A stretch of 64,000 nucleotides of DNA. Source: JAWKUK01 sp041398605 (GTDB lineage: Bacteria > Planctomycetota > UBA1135 > GCA-002686595). Both the position numbers and the translations under genes were made by a program. Each line of letters opens with the position of its first letter. The first letter of the stretch is position 1. Under the pieces are notes generated by a model. It had not been told where the DNA came from, did not search any database, and worked only from the letters and a program-made list of their open reading frames with translations. The stretch spans positions 434,001-498,000 of the forward strand of contig JAWKUK010000004.1 in the NCBI GenBank assembly GCA_041398605.1. The letters run 5' to 3'. Positions 9,557 through 18,350 of this stretch are shown piece after piece.

Positions 9557-9730
9557 GATTCGGTGGCGGGGAGAGGCCGCCCGCGGCCAGGGAGGGTCGC
9601 ACGCCGCGTGCGCCGGCCCCCACTGGCATCGACATTCTAAGCCGCTCGACTGCGGCGGATCGCGTGAAGCGGACGAAGGTCGCATTGGGAGTTCGTGGAA
9701 TCCCAAACGACTTCGAGGTCCGGTGGAGCT

Positions 9731-10945
9731 TCAGCGCGACCCAGGCGCGCCGCCAGGCGCGCCGCCGGGCGCGCTGTCGGGGGCGCCGTCGAGGGCGCCG
9801 CCGGGGGCGCCACCACCCGACCCAAGCCCAGCCGCTCCGCCGCGCCGAGCGACGAAGTCGGCGGCGCGGTGCAGCGCCTCGATGAGGTTCGTGGGGTCCG
9901 CCAGCCCCTGGCCCGCGATGTCGAAGGCCGTGCCGTGCATCGGACTGAGGCGTAGGTACGGCAGGCCAGCGATCACCGTCACGCCGCGCCCGTTTGATAG
10001 CAGCTTCAGAGGGATGAAGGCTTGATCGTGGTACAGCGCCAGGACCCCGTCATAGCGGCCTTGCAGCGCCTCATAGAAGACCGCGTCCGGCGAGACTGGC
10101 CCGGCGACGTCGAAGCCGCTGGCGCGGGCGCGCGCGACGGCGGGCGCAAAGCGCTCGAGCTCGTCACGGCCAAGGATGCCGCCCTCGCCCGCATGAGGGT
10201 TCAGGCCCGCGACGGCCAAGCGCGGGCGATCGATCCCGACCAGCGCGCGCAGCGCCTCGTCAAAGAGCGCGACGTGGCGCTCGAGGAGGCCGCCGGGGAG
10301 CGCAGCCTCGCGCGCCGCCTCGATCGCGGCGACGAGCGGCATGTGACGCGTGAGCAGCATCACCCGCAGCGCGCCCGCCATCCCGATCATCTCGTAGCGC
10401 GTCACTTCGCACCACCGCGCGAGCAGCTCGGTCTGCCCTTCGACGCGCGTGCCGGCGAGGTGCAACGCCGCTTTGTTGACCGGCGCGGTCACGAGCGCGT
10501 CGACCGCGCCCGCGAGCGCGTAGCGGTGCCCAGCTTCGAGGGCTGCGACGGCGGCCGCGCCGCAGCTCGCTTGCACTTCCCCGAGCGACCACTGCGTCGG
10601 CCCAGGGGTCGCGAGCCACGCGACGTCCGCGACCGCCCGGGCGGCGCGCACCGCAGCTTCCGGGAGCGGGCGACGCGCGCGTGCGTCCGCGCCGGCACCA
10701 TGGCCGGGGCCGCTGCCACCTGCGAGGCCAGCGTCGAGGTCGGGCGCGGCCTCGGCGTCACCCATGAGCCGGGGCACAGTGCGAGGGCGCAGCGCCTCCG
10801 GCCCGATGACGAGCAGCGCCATGCGCTCGCGCAGCTCCGGCCGCGCGAGCGCCGCCGCGACGGTCTCGGGCCCGATGCCCGCGGGGTCGCCCACCGTGAG
10901 CGCGATCAGCGGCCGCGCCGCGCCGCCGGTCGTGTGCGCGCTCAT
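9731..10945 (-). CDS. pdxA: 4-hydroxythreonine-4-phosphate dehydrogenase PdxA
   Basis: 404 residues. PdxA oxidises 4-phosphohydroxy-L-threonine with NAD in DXP-dependent pyridoxal-phosphate synthesis. The N-terminus shows the family signature ALTVGDPAGIGPE (residues 15-27), then VTAPVNKAALHLAG, LNPHAGEGGILGRDE and ALYHDQAFIPLK. Two of the three metal-binding histidines are present (H201 in RHMPL and H306 in YHDQ), but the first, normally in a GHTE motif, is Gln171 (EGQTE). The protein is longer than the usual ~330 residues because of a Gly/Ala/Pro insert at about 62-95 and a Gly/Ala/Pro tail from about 370. Its ATG overlaps the stop of the upstream TIGR03790 gene (ATGA), so translation is probably coupled. 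Confidence 0.85.
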   Translation of the reverse strand: MSAHTTGGAARPLIALTVGDPAGIGPETVAAALARPELRERMALLVIGPEALRPRTVPRLMGDAEAAPDLDAGLAGGSGPGHGAGADARARRPLPEAAVRAARAVADVAWLATPGPTQWSLGEVQASCGAAAVAALEAGHRYALAGAVDALVTAPVNKAALHLAGTRVEGQTELLARWCEVTRYEMIGMAGALRVMLLTRHMPLVAAIEAAREAALPGGLLERHVALFDEALRALVGIDRPRLAVAGLNPHAGEGGILGRDELERFAPAVARARASGFDVAGPVSPDAVFYEALQGRYDGVLALYHDQAFIPLKLLSNGRGVTVIAGLPYLRLSPMHGTAFDIAGQGLADPTNLIEALHRAADFVARRGGAAGLGSGGGAPGGALDGAPDSAPGGAPGGAPGSR

Positions 10946-13365
10946 GGAGTGAACGTGACGACGAGGGCGTCGCTGAAGTTGTAGCCCGCGCCGACCGCGT
11001 CGCGGTACCAGAGCTGGAAGACACGTGTATCGCCCGGCTGCACGGGCGCGCTCGCCGCAGGCGGCTGCGCGAGGTCGAGCGCGAACGACGCCGCCCCGCC
11101 GACGCTCGCCTGCACGACGCCGAGCCGCGCGTGGTTCGCGCCGACGCACAAGAAGCCGTTGCCCGCGGGCACCCGCGCGACGCCCGTGCCCTGGAACACC
11201 AGCCCGAACGCGCTCGGCGGCGCGCCTGCAAAGCCGAGCGTGAGGTCGTCCGCCGCGATGCTGGCGCTGCCGCTCCACCCGATGCGCGCCCCGGGCGTGA
11301 ACGCGTTCGCCGCAGCGCTGCAGGCGAGGCGCGCGTCCACCTGGCCGTCCGCGTATGCGAGCTGCACGATCGCCCGCGCCGACGTCCCGCCGGCCGTCGT
11401 GACCTCGAAGCCGACGAGGTCGATGCCGCGCGCCGTCGCGAGCGGCGCGAGCACGCGGTACGGCGCAGGGCTCGGGCCGCCGGCGCCCAGCAACGCCGCC
11501 TGCGCGGGCGGAGCGACGAGGGCGTAGCTGGCGCCCGCGAGCGCCGCCTCGAAGGACGCGGGCAGGTCGAGCACGCACGGGTCATTCGTCGCGAGCGCGC
11601 GGCGATAGCCGTACGCGATCGGCGCGCTACCGACGAGCGCTTGTTCGCTGTCCTGGACGTCCAGGAGCACCTCGGCGCTCCGCACGCGGCGCCCGTCCGC
11701 GAAGCGCCCCTCGGCGACGAGCCGCACGGTCCCAGCGCCGACGTTGCGGCCGTGCACGTGCACTGTACCGCTGGCGCCGCCGCTGCCGCCGCCCTGGACG
11801 CTCGCGCCGTCGAGCCGCGCGACGACCCGCGCGCCTTGCAGGACGACGACCTCGTCCACGTCACCGCCTTGCACGTCGAGCGCGAGGTCGAAGCGCGTCG
11901 AGAGGTCTCCTGTCGCCACGGCCGGCGTGCACGTCGCCGAGGCATTGGAGTTCTGCACGAGCGCCCAGCCCTGCCACACGCCAGCGTTGCGGGCCGCGCT
12001 GTCGTCGGTCGCGCGCACCCGCACGTCGTGCCAGCCGTCCGCGAGCGCCGCGGTCTCGAGCGTCAAGCCCGCCGCGAGCGGCCCGCGGGCGACGCGCGCC
12101 CCATCGACGAACAGCTCGACCTCGGCGATCGCCGCGCCGCCGAGCGCGTCTGGCGCAGCGACGATCGTGAGCAGCACGCTCCCGGAGACCGCGCCGTTGC
12201 CGAGGCCCGAGACCTGCACGCTCGGCGCGAGGCTCCACGGCGTCGTCAGCGGGTCCCCCGTGAACAGCGTCTGGAACGGCACGCCGGACATCGACCGGAA
12301 CCAGGCCTCACCCAGCGTCGCGCCGCGGCGATACAGGACGTGCAAGCGCGGGCTCGGGAACTTCGACGCGTAGTTGCAGGGCTCCTCGACCGTGCCCGCC
12401 GTGCCGCTGGCGCCCTTGGCGATCCAACGCGACATCTTCACCTGGGACGCGGTGTCGAACGTCGCGGCGTAGCTCGTCAGGTGATCGCAGAACGCGCCCG
12501 GCAACAGCGTGAAGGTGCCGCCATCGATGTCGGGCGTCGCCCAGCCGGTCATGACCCCGAGCGCGTCGAGGCGCCCGAGCGGCAGCACGTCCAAGAGGTG
12601 CTCCGCGGCGCCGCCCGCGCTCGCCATCTGAGTGACGGCTGACGGGAAGAGCCCATGCCGCGGCGCCGAGCGCGCCGGGTCCGTCGTCTCCATGTAGTAG
12701 GCCGTGCCGGTCGGCGCAGTGCCATCGACCGCGACGCTGCGGTCGATCATTGCGAGCAGCTCAGCCTTCGTGTTCCCGCGCGCGCCCAGCCAGCCGAGCG
12801 ACGCTGGGATGTAGTAACGGCGCGCGGACGCGCCGGTGCTCGGCAGGCCATTCCACCACGCCAATTCGCTGCGGAAGCCCTCGGCCAGCCACGTCGCCCG
12901 CGCATAGCCGTTGACCTGTTGCGCGCTCGGCGTGCCCGGGCCCAGCAGCAGCGCTTCGTAGTCGTAGAGCCCGTACGCCGACGGGAGCGCCATGCGCGTG
13001 ACCGGCGAGCACGAGTCCGCGAGCAGCCCCGCCGCCTCGACGAAGAACGAACCGCTCGGAGCGAGGACGACGAAGTCGATGGACTCTGAGAGGCCGCGCT
13101 GCGCGAGCTCGCCGCGCAGCGCCCGCAAGGGCTCGGCAGCGAGCGCGGCGTAGCTCACCGCGTCCGGATCGAGGTACAAGACATTGACGGGCGGCACGTC
13201 ACGCAGCGCGGCGTAGTGATTGGCGAGGTGCAGCGCGTCGGGGTCGGTGGGATCGACCAGCAAGAGCGCGCGCTCACCGCCGTGCTGCGCCGACGCAGAC
13301 GGCGCCAGCAGGAGCGCTGCGCACACGGGGAGGGACCTACGGAGTCGGGCAGAGCTCGGCGGCAT
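10942..13365 (-). CDS. TIGR03790-family exported protein with shared C-terminal module
   Basis: 807 residues from ATG 13365. A clear signal peptide (LPVCAALLLAPSASA, cleaved near residue 28) is followed by a TIGR03790-like region of about 380 residues: NHYAALRDVPPVNVLYL, then VLAPSG, and LFTGDPLTTPW near its end. TIGR03790 proteins have no established function. The rest is beta-rich, and the C-terminus ends in a module shared with three other proteins here (FLCVG, then QLWYRDAVG and NFSDALVV). It is probably secreted or on the cell surface. It ends in ATGA overlap with pdxA and starts 38 bp after the peptidase MA-like gene, placing it in a five-gene minus-strand operon. Confidence 0.75.
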   Translation of the reverse strand: MPPSSARLRRSLPVCAALLLAPSASAQHGGERALLLVDPTDPDALHLANHYAALRDVPPVNVLYLDPDAVSYAALAAEPLRALRGELAQRGLSESIDFVVLAPSGSFFVEAAGLLADSCSPVTRMALPSAYGLYDYEALLLGPGTPSAQQVNGYARATWLAEGFRSELAWWNGLPSTGASARRYYIPASLGWLGARGNTKAELLAMIDRSVAVDGTAPTGTAYYMETTDPARSAPRHGLFPSAVTQMASAGGAAEHLLDVLPLGRLDALGVMTGWATPDIDGGTFTLLPGAFCDHLTSYAATFDTASQVKMSRWIAKGASGTAGTVEEPCNYASKFPSPRLHVLYRRGATLGEAWFRSMSGVPFQTLFTGDPLTTPWSLAPSVQVSGLGNGAVSGSVLLTIVAAPDALGGAAIAEVELFVDGARVARGPLAAGLTLETAALADGWHDVRVRATDDSAARNAGVWQGWALVQNSNASATCTPAVATGDLSTRFDLALDVQGGDVDEVVVLQGARVVARLDGASVQGGGSGGASGTVHVHGRNVGAGTVRLVAEGRFADGRRVRSAEVLLDVQDSEQALVGSAPIAYGYRRALATNDPCVLDLPASFEAALAGASYALVAPPAQAALLGAGGPSPAPYRVLAPLATARGIDLVGFEVTTAGGTSARAIVQLAYADGQVDARLACSAAANAFTPGARIGWSGSASIAADDLTLGFAGAPPSAFGLVFQGTGVARVPAGNGFLCVGANHARLGVVQASVGGAASFALDLAQPPAASAPVQPGDTRVFQLWYRDAVGAGYNFSDALVVTFTP

Positions 13366-13403
13366 GCGACGGCGCAGGGAGAGGCGCGCCAGCCTCGGGG
13401 CGC

Positions 13404-14666
13404 TCAACGCGGGATCGAGAGCAGGAACTCTTCGAGCGGATAGCCCGGGAAGCGGCTGAGAAAGTATGCCTCGGGCCCTTCGGGGCCGCCGGTGAGGCAC
13501 GCCTTCACGAGCGCAAACGTCAGCGCTTCGCCCTTCTCGTACACCAAGTGGTCGACCAAGACGAGCGCCTCGGCGTACGCGCGGGCGATGGCCTCGCGGT
13601 CGCTCCAGGCTGCCAGGGTCCCGCGCAGCTCCGACAGAGGGAAGAGCTCATGACCGCGCAGGCGATTGCGCGCCAGCGCGACGTCCAGCTTGCGCCCCTC
13701 ACCCGGTCGCTCGATCCACTGCGCCAAGCCCTCGTTCAGCCAGGCCGGCGCTTGACTCGCGCTGAGGTGCTGGATGAACGCGTGCATCAGCTCGTGGCGC
13801 AGGACCGAGCGCAGCCGCTCGCGCTCGTCTGCCAGCGACTCGATCGGGACGCGGATCGTGCCGTCGAAGACGCCGCCAGCCCAGTCGCCGAGCCCCGTGA
13901 CGTGATCGAACGTCGAGCGCGCGTAGAAGACGACGCGCAGCTTCGTGCGCGTGCGATCGGGCGCGCCCGGGTCGACCGGCCCTGCGCCGAAGAGCTCGAA
14001 GTACTCGCCGTAGTAACGATCGAGGTCCTCGAGCACCTCGTGCACGTGGTTCATCAGGTCGACGCGAGTGCCATCGAACGAGACGGCGAAGTAAGGGCTC
14101 GACTCAGTCCAGAAGCCGTCCTCGGCCGCGCGCGTACGAAGCCAGCGCTCGCGCAAGGGCTCGAGCTCCTTGCGCCGCGCGTCATCGCGCAGCGCCAGCA
14201 ACGCGCGGTCGAGCGTCGCGAGCGCTTCGTCCGGAGCCTCCTCCCAGCGCGAGCGCGCCAGCCGGAAGAGCGCCTCGGCGAGGTTGTTCGCGTAGACGTC
14301 GACCTCAGGCCAGAGGGCCGACGCGGCCTCGAAGCGCTCGACGGCGCCCTGCGCGTCGCCGGCCGCCAGCAGCCGAAAGCCCTCCTCGTTCCAGCGCAGC
14401 CCGTTGTCGTCCAGCGCCGGCACGACAGCCGTCATGGGGCTGACCTCGACCGTCGAGGCCGTCGCCCCTGCTGCGCCTGTAGGCGCTGCGGTGACGGCGT
14501 CGGGGACGAGCGCGCGCGCCCCCCCGAGCGGCGCGGCAGGCGCAGGCTGCGCGCCACGGTCAGCGTTCGGCGCGCGGAGCACGTACCAGCCGCCCGCCGC
14601 GGCGGCCGTGGCGGCAAGGAGAACGAGGAGCGCCTGCTGACGGCGTTGCGCGGGAGGGGTGGGCAT
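13404..14666 (-). CDS. Membrane-anchored peptidase MA-like metalloprotease
   Basis: 420 residues. One N-terminal transmembrane segment (about 12-30) is followed by a Pro/Ala linker and TPR-like helices at about 88-165. The C-terminal half has a gluzincin active site: HELMH at 291-295 and the downstream glutamate in WLNEG (309-313), the arrangement of peptidase MA-like (PF13485-type) proteins. All zinc ligands and the catalytic Glu are present, so it may be active; the substrate is unknown. The active site should face the periplasm. ATG 14666 is chosen because the membrane segment follows directly. It lies 31 bp after the YkgJ-like gene in the same operon. Confidence 0.75.
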   Translation of the reverse strand: MPTPPAQRRQQALLVLLAATAAAAGGWYVLRAPNADRGAQPAPAAPLGGARALVPDAVTAAPTGAAGATASTVEVSPMTAVVPALDDNGLRWNEEGFRLLAAGDAQGAVERFEAASALWPEVDVYANNLAEALFRLARSRWEEAPDEALATLDRALLALRDDARRKELEPLRERWLRTRAAEDGFWTESSPYFAVSFDGTRVDLMNHVHEVLEDLDRYYGEYFELFGAGPVDPGAPDRTRTKLRVVFYARSTFDHVTGLGDWAGGVFDGTIRVPIESLADERERLRSVLRHELMHAFIQHLSASQAPAWLNEGLAQWIERPGEGRKLDVALARNRLRGHELFPLSELRGTLAAWSDREAIARAYAEALVLVDHLVYEKGEALTFALVKACLTGGPEGPEAYFLSRFPGYPLEEFLLSIPR

Positions 14667-14697
14667 CGGGGACGGCCGTGGCGACGCAGGGATGAGC

Positions 14698-15594
14698 CTA
14701 CCCGGTCTCAGACGACCCGTGCGATTCAGCCTTCCCCGCAGGGTGAGCCGATTGCGCCGGACCGACGCCGCGCGCCGCAAGGAGCGCCGGGAACTTGGCG
14801 TAGACCCGCGGATAACCGAGGTCCGCCTCGATCTGCCGGATGTCTGCGAGCAACCGCTCGTGGGTCGCCTGCAGCGCGCCCTCGAACGGTTGGTCGCAGT
14901 AGTACGTCCGACACCCGAGCGGGCGCCCAGCGCGGGCCGTGCAGCGGCCTGAGACGTGGTACGGGCAGCGACCTGGGGCCTCTGGCGGCGGCGCGCTCGG
15001 GTGCTGGGCGGCCGCATAGTCCGCCTCCAAGGCCGTCGCGTAGAGCTCGTGCCCCGCGTCCTCGAAGCGACAGCACACGCCCCGCCCGATACAGACGGGG
15101 CGGACGGCGGCGAGCAGCGCATCGAGCTCGGCGTAGACCGCAGCGAGGCGCGCGAACGCCGCTGCGCGAACCTCGGGCGTAGGCTCAACGCGGATCCCGG
15201 GGCAGACCTCGGCGGCGCGCTGGAACCCCGCTGGGTCCGCGAGGACGCTGGGCCAATACGGGAACGACGCGCAGTGCGCGGGCCGGTCGGTGTAGACCGA
15301 GCACTCGTTCGCCCCCTCGAGCAGCGGGCAACGGCCGTCCGGGCGCTCCCGCAGGGACTCCTCGAGCGCGCCGGTCTCTGGCCGGAGCACATGGGTGACG
15401 TAACGCGCGCGGAACGCCTCCGGCGTGGCTCCGAGGCGGGCGGCGAGCCGCTCGACCTCGCCCGCCGCGAGCCACACGTGCCCGCTGCCATGGGAGCAAC
15501 AGTGCCCGCAGCGGTGGCAGCCGAAGGTGAAAGGCACGACGCCGGCGAGGCCAGGGTCCGCGCCGTCGCCCGCGCTCCGAGCCGGCGCGCTCAT
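14698..15594 (-). CDS. Double YkgJ-type cysteine-cluster protein
   Basis: 298 residues. YkgJ/CxxCxxCC proteins probably bind zinc or an Fe-S cluster; the biochemical role is unknown. The first unit has CHRCGHCC near residue 27, then CPLLEGANECSVYTDRPAHC and a later Cys (EVCPG). The second begins with CIGRGVCC and continues through CPYHVSGRC, GCRTYYC. Two complete cysteine sets in one chain are unusual, since most family members carry one. Its ATG (15592-15594) overlaps the TGA of the upstream kinase by four bases (ATGA), so the two are probably translated together and may work together. Confidence 0.75.
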   Translation of the reverse strand: MSAPARSAGDGADPGLAGVVPFTFGCHRCGHCCSHGSGHVWLAAGEVERLAARLGATPEAFRARYVTHVLRPETGALEESLRERPDGRCPLLEGANECSVYTDRPAHCASFPYWPSVLADPAGFQRAAEVCPGIRVEPTPEVRAAAFARLAAVYAELDALLAAVRPVCIGRGVCCRFEDAGHELYATALEADYAAAQHPSAPPPEAPGRCPYHVSGRCTARAGRPLGCRTYYCDQPFEGALQATHERLLADIRQIEADLGYPRVYAKFPALLAARGVGPAQSAHPAGKAESHGSSETG

Positions 15595-16682
15595 GGCCGC
15601 GGCGGCCGGCGCGCGCCCCGGGGCGGGGCCGGGCGGCCCACTTTGTGCCGCGTCCGCCCCGTGGTGTCCGCGCGGAAATCGAGGCTCGCGCGGCCCTCGA
15701 CCTGGCCCCGAATGTCCTCGATGAGCTCCTCGAAGTTCTGGTACCGGAGCTCCGCCTCCTTGGCCATCATCTTCTCGATGAAGTACTGGACGTGCGGCGA
15801 GAGCCCGCGGCTCTTGAGCTCCGGTGACGACAGGCGCTCCATGACGTGCATGCGCAGCGTGTCGTCGTTGCAGTCGCCCTCGAACGGCAAGCGCCCGACG
15901 AGCAGCTGGAACAGGGTCACGCCGAGCGAATAGACGTCGCTGCGCACGTCCGCGCACGCGCCGCCCTCGGCCTGCTCGGGAGAGAGGTATTGCACGGTGC
16001 CGCGGGCCGTGTCGGCGGCGTCGACGGCGTCCTGGGCAGCGCAGAAGCCCAGGTCGATCAGCTTCACCTGGCCATTGTTCCCGAGCATGATGTTGCCGGG
16101 CTTCACGTCGCGATGGACGAGGCCTTCGCTGGCGAGGTAGGCGAGGACCTCCGCGACCTCCAGGATGATGCGCAGGGCGCCCTCCTCCTCGAGCCCGTGG
16201 CCCTCGTCGAGGACCTCCAAGAGCGTGCGCCCATCGACGAGCTCGAGCCGCGCGAAATAGGTGTCACCGCTCTTCGCGGCGCCGTGCCCCGCGACGAGAC
16301 CGGGGTGAGACAGGCGCTGCAGGGTCTTCGCCTCACGCACGAAGGCCTCGAGCTCGCTGCGCTTCATGGCCACGTCGGGGCGCAGCACCTTCAGCGCGAG
16401 CCCGCGCCCGGTCGCGAGCTCGCGCACGCGGAACACGTCGGCCGTCCCGCCGGTGCCAAGCCGCCCGAGGACCTCGTAGCCGGGGATCTCAGGGATCTCC
16501 CCAGCCCGCGTCCGCCGCAGCTTGGCGACCTTGCGCGCGTCCCAGCCGCTCAGGCCCTCGAGCACACCGTCGAGGGCCTCACCGCTGCGCAAACGAGGCA
16601 CGATCGTCTCCGCTTGGGAGCGGGAGAGGTGGCCTCGGTGCACGAGGAGGGCGAGGAATTGGACGTCTTCTGCGGCGCTCAT
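15591..16682 (-). CDS. Hanks-type Ser/Thr protein kinase, soluble
   Basis: 363 residues. A helical N-terminal segment of about 65 residues precedes a complete kinase domain: Gly-rich loop GTGGTADV (76-83), catalytic lysine K98 (ALKVLR), catalytic loop HRDVKPGN (190-197), and activation-segment SPEQ where eukaryotic kinases have APE. The metal-binding DFG triad is replaced by DLG (210-212), a tolerated variant. No membrane segment or sensor domain is visible, so it is probably cytoplasmic. ATG 16682 fits the conserved domain; the frame is open further upstream with no family-like sequence. The next gene overlaps by ATGA, and a Clp-type ATPase is divergent across about 230 bp. Confidence 0.8.
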   Translation of the reverse strand: MSAAEDVQFLALLVHRGHLSRSQAETIVPRLRSGEALDGVLEGLSGWDARKVAKLRRTRAGEIPEIPGYEVLGRLGTGGTADVFRVRELATGRGLALKVLRPDVAMKRSELEAFVREAKTLQRLSHPGLVAGHGAAKSGDTYFARLELVDGRTLLEVLDEGHGLEEEGALRIILEVAEVLAYLASEGLVHRDVKPGNIMLGNNGQVKLIDLGFCAAQDAVDAADTARGTVQYLSPEQAEGGACADVRSDVYSLGVTLFQLLVGRLPFEGDCNDDTLRMHVMERLSSPELKSRGLSPHVQYFIEKMMAKEAELRYQNFEELIEDIRGQVEGRASLDFRADTTGRTRHKVGRPAPPRGARRPPRP

Positions 16683-16910
16683 CTCAGCCGCGATTGTAGG
16701 CGCCCTGCGCGCCACTTTCGCGCCCGATTGCCACATCCCCTGTACCCCGCCGGGACGCGGCGTGAGCCAGTACGGCGCAAGTTGCACGCGACGCGGGTGA
16801 AAGGCAACGAGCCGTCAAGATCGCAGCGCGGGGGCGCCGAACGGAGGCCTACACCGCGACCGGCGGTCATCTCTCTCTCTCGCTCACCACTCTCCCACGC
16901 CCCACCACCC

Positions 16911-18248
16911 TTGGCCGACCCCGCCCACGAGCGCAGCGTCTGGCGCTACTTCGACCTCGCGGACTGCTTCGTGCAGATCCTCCTCGTCGACGAGAGCGCC
17001 CTCAAGCTAGCTGACCGCCCCGGGATCAACCGCGCTGGTTATCGCCGGCTGGTGATCGACGCCTGCATGCCCGAGTTCCGCGGCGACGTCGAGCGCGCGA
17101 TCGAGCGCCTCTTCCCCGAGGACCCGCTCATGGTCGAGGACCTCCTCTACCAGCTGTGCATCGAGGTCAACCCGGGGCTCGACATCCACGAGGTGCGCCT
17201 GACCGTCGACGCGCCGAAGCATCGCCCGTCAGCGGCGCCGCGGGCCGTCTCTGAACACCACTCGCCGGAGGTCGAGGCGACCCTCGACCGCATCCGCGCG
17301 CGGGCTGTCTCGCTGGAGCGCCGCCTGCTCGACGAGGTGCTCGGTCAAGAGCGCGCCGTCGCGACGGTGGCACGGGTCGTGCGCGCCGCGGCGGCGGGCC
17401 TCAGTGAGCCGGGCAGGCCGCTGGGTTCGTTCCTCTTGACGGGGCGGACCGGCACGGGCAAGACCGAGCTCGCGCGTTGCCTCGCGCGCGGCCTGTTCGA
17501 GGGCGCTGAGCGGTGCCTGGTGCGGATCGACTGCTCGGAGTTCGCGCTCGCCCACGAGTATTCGAAGCTGATCGGATCGCCCCCCGGCTACGTCGGACAT
17601 GACGATGGCGGCCAGCTCACCGACGCGGTCTCGAAGAACCCCGAGTGCGTGGTGCTCTTCGACGAAGTCGAGAAGGCGCACCCGAAGCTGCACAACCTGA
17701 TGCTTCAGGTGCTCGAGGACGGTGCGCTCACAGACGGCAAGGGCCGCCGCATCAGCTTCGCGCGCACGCTCGTGGTGATGACGTCGAACTGCGGCGCAGA
17801 GGACGTCGTCGCCGCGTCGAAGGCGATGGGCTTCGGGCGCGGCAGCTCTCTGACCCGCGCGAGCCTCGGGGACATCACGCAAGAGGCGTTGACGCGCACG
17901 TTCCCGCCCGAGTTCCTCGGCCGCATCGGCGACGTCGTCCTGTTCGACGAGCTGACGCCGGCCGTCGTCGAGCGCATCGCGTCGAAGAAGCTCTGTGAGC
18001 TCGGCAAGCGCGCGGTGTCGCGCGGGCTCGCCGTGCGCTTCACCCCGGCGGTCGCGCGTTGGCTCGCCGAGCGTGGCTACGCGCCGGACTCGGGCGCGCG
18101 CGAGCTGCGGCGCATCCTCGCGCGCGAGGTCGAGCCGAAGCTGTCGGAGCTCCTCTTGTCCGTTCGGCCAGGGACGAACCGCCACGCGCTCGTCCGCGTG
18201 AAGAGCGGAGCGCTCACGTTCGACTTCGAGGACCGCGCCGCAGCGTAG
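16911..18248 (+). CDS. Single-domain Clp/ClpB-D2-type AAA+ ATPase
   Basis: About 445 residues from a proposed TTG start. The N-terminal ~115 residues (WRYFDLADCFVQILLVDESA onward) are not a Clp N-domain and I do not recognise them. An AAA_2 module follows with Walker A GRTGTGKT (178-185), the conserved GSPPGYVGH loop, Walker B VVLFDEVEK (247-255), sensor-1 TSN, and a C-terminal small domain with sensor-2-like GARELRR. This is the D2 half of ClpB/ClpC without a first ATPase ring. No IGF/LGF-type ClpP loop was spotted, so it may be a remodeller rather than a protease partner. No ATG lies in frame between the divergent kinase and the conserved region, hence TTG 16911; confidence in the start is low. 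Confidence 0.75.
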   Translation: MADPAHERSVWRYFDLADCFVQILLVDESALKLADRPGINRAGYRRLVIDACMPEFRGDVERAIERLFPEDPLMVEDLLYQLCIEVNPGLDIHEVRLTVDAPKHRPSAAPRAVSEHHSPEVEATLDRIRARAVSLERRLLDEVLGQERAVATVARVVRAAAAGLSEPGRPLGSFLLTGRTGTGKTELARCLARGLFEGAERCLVRIDCSEFALAHEYSKLIGSPPGYVGHDDGGQLTDAVSKNPECVVLFDEVEKAHPKLHNLMLQVLEDGALTDGKGRRISFARTLVVMTSNCGAEDVVAASKAMGFGRGSSLTRASLGDITQEALTRTFPPEFLGRIGDVVLFDELTPAVVERIASKKLCELGKRAVSRGLAVRFTPAVARWLAERGYAPDSGARELRRILAREVEPKLSELLLSVRPGTNRHALVRVKSGALTFDFEDRAAA

Positions 18249-18350
18249 CGGCCTGCTTCGACGCGGGCCTCGGGCGCCCCCGCGCGCTCCTAAGCGAGAT
18301 TCGGACGCGACCCTGAACTCGCCTTGAACGAGGGCGGTAGGCTCGGCGCC

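Noticed and set aside
9731..9835. Tandem-like GGCGCGCC/GCCGGGCGC repeats
   Set aside because: They encode the Gly/Ala/Pro-rich tail of PdxA in frame; not a separate element.
15846..16910. Upstream extension of the Clp ATPase frame
   Set aside because: This part is antisense to the kinase gene, with no family-like sequence; the real protein starts near 16911.
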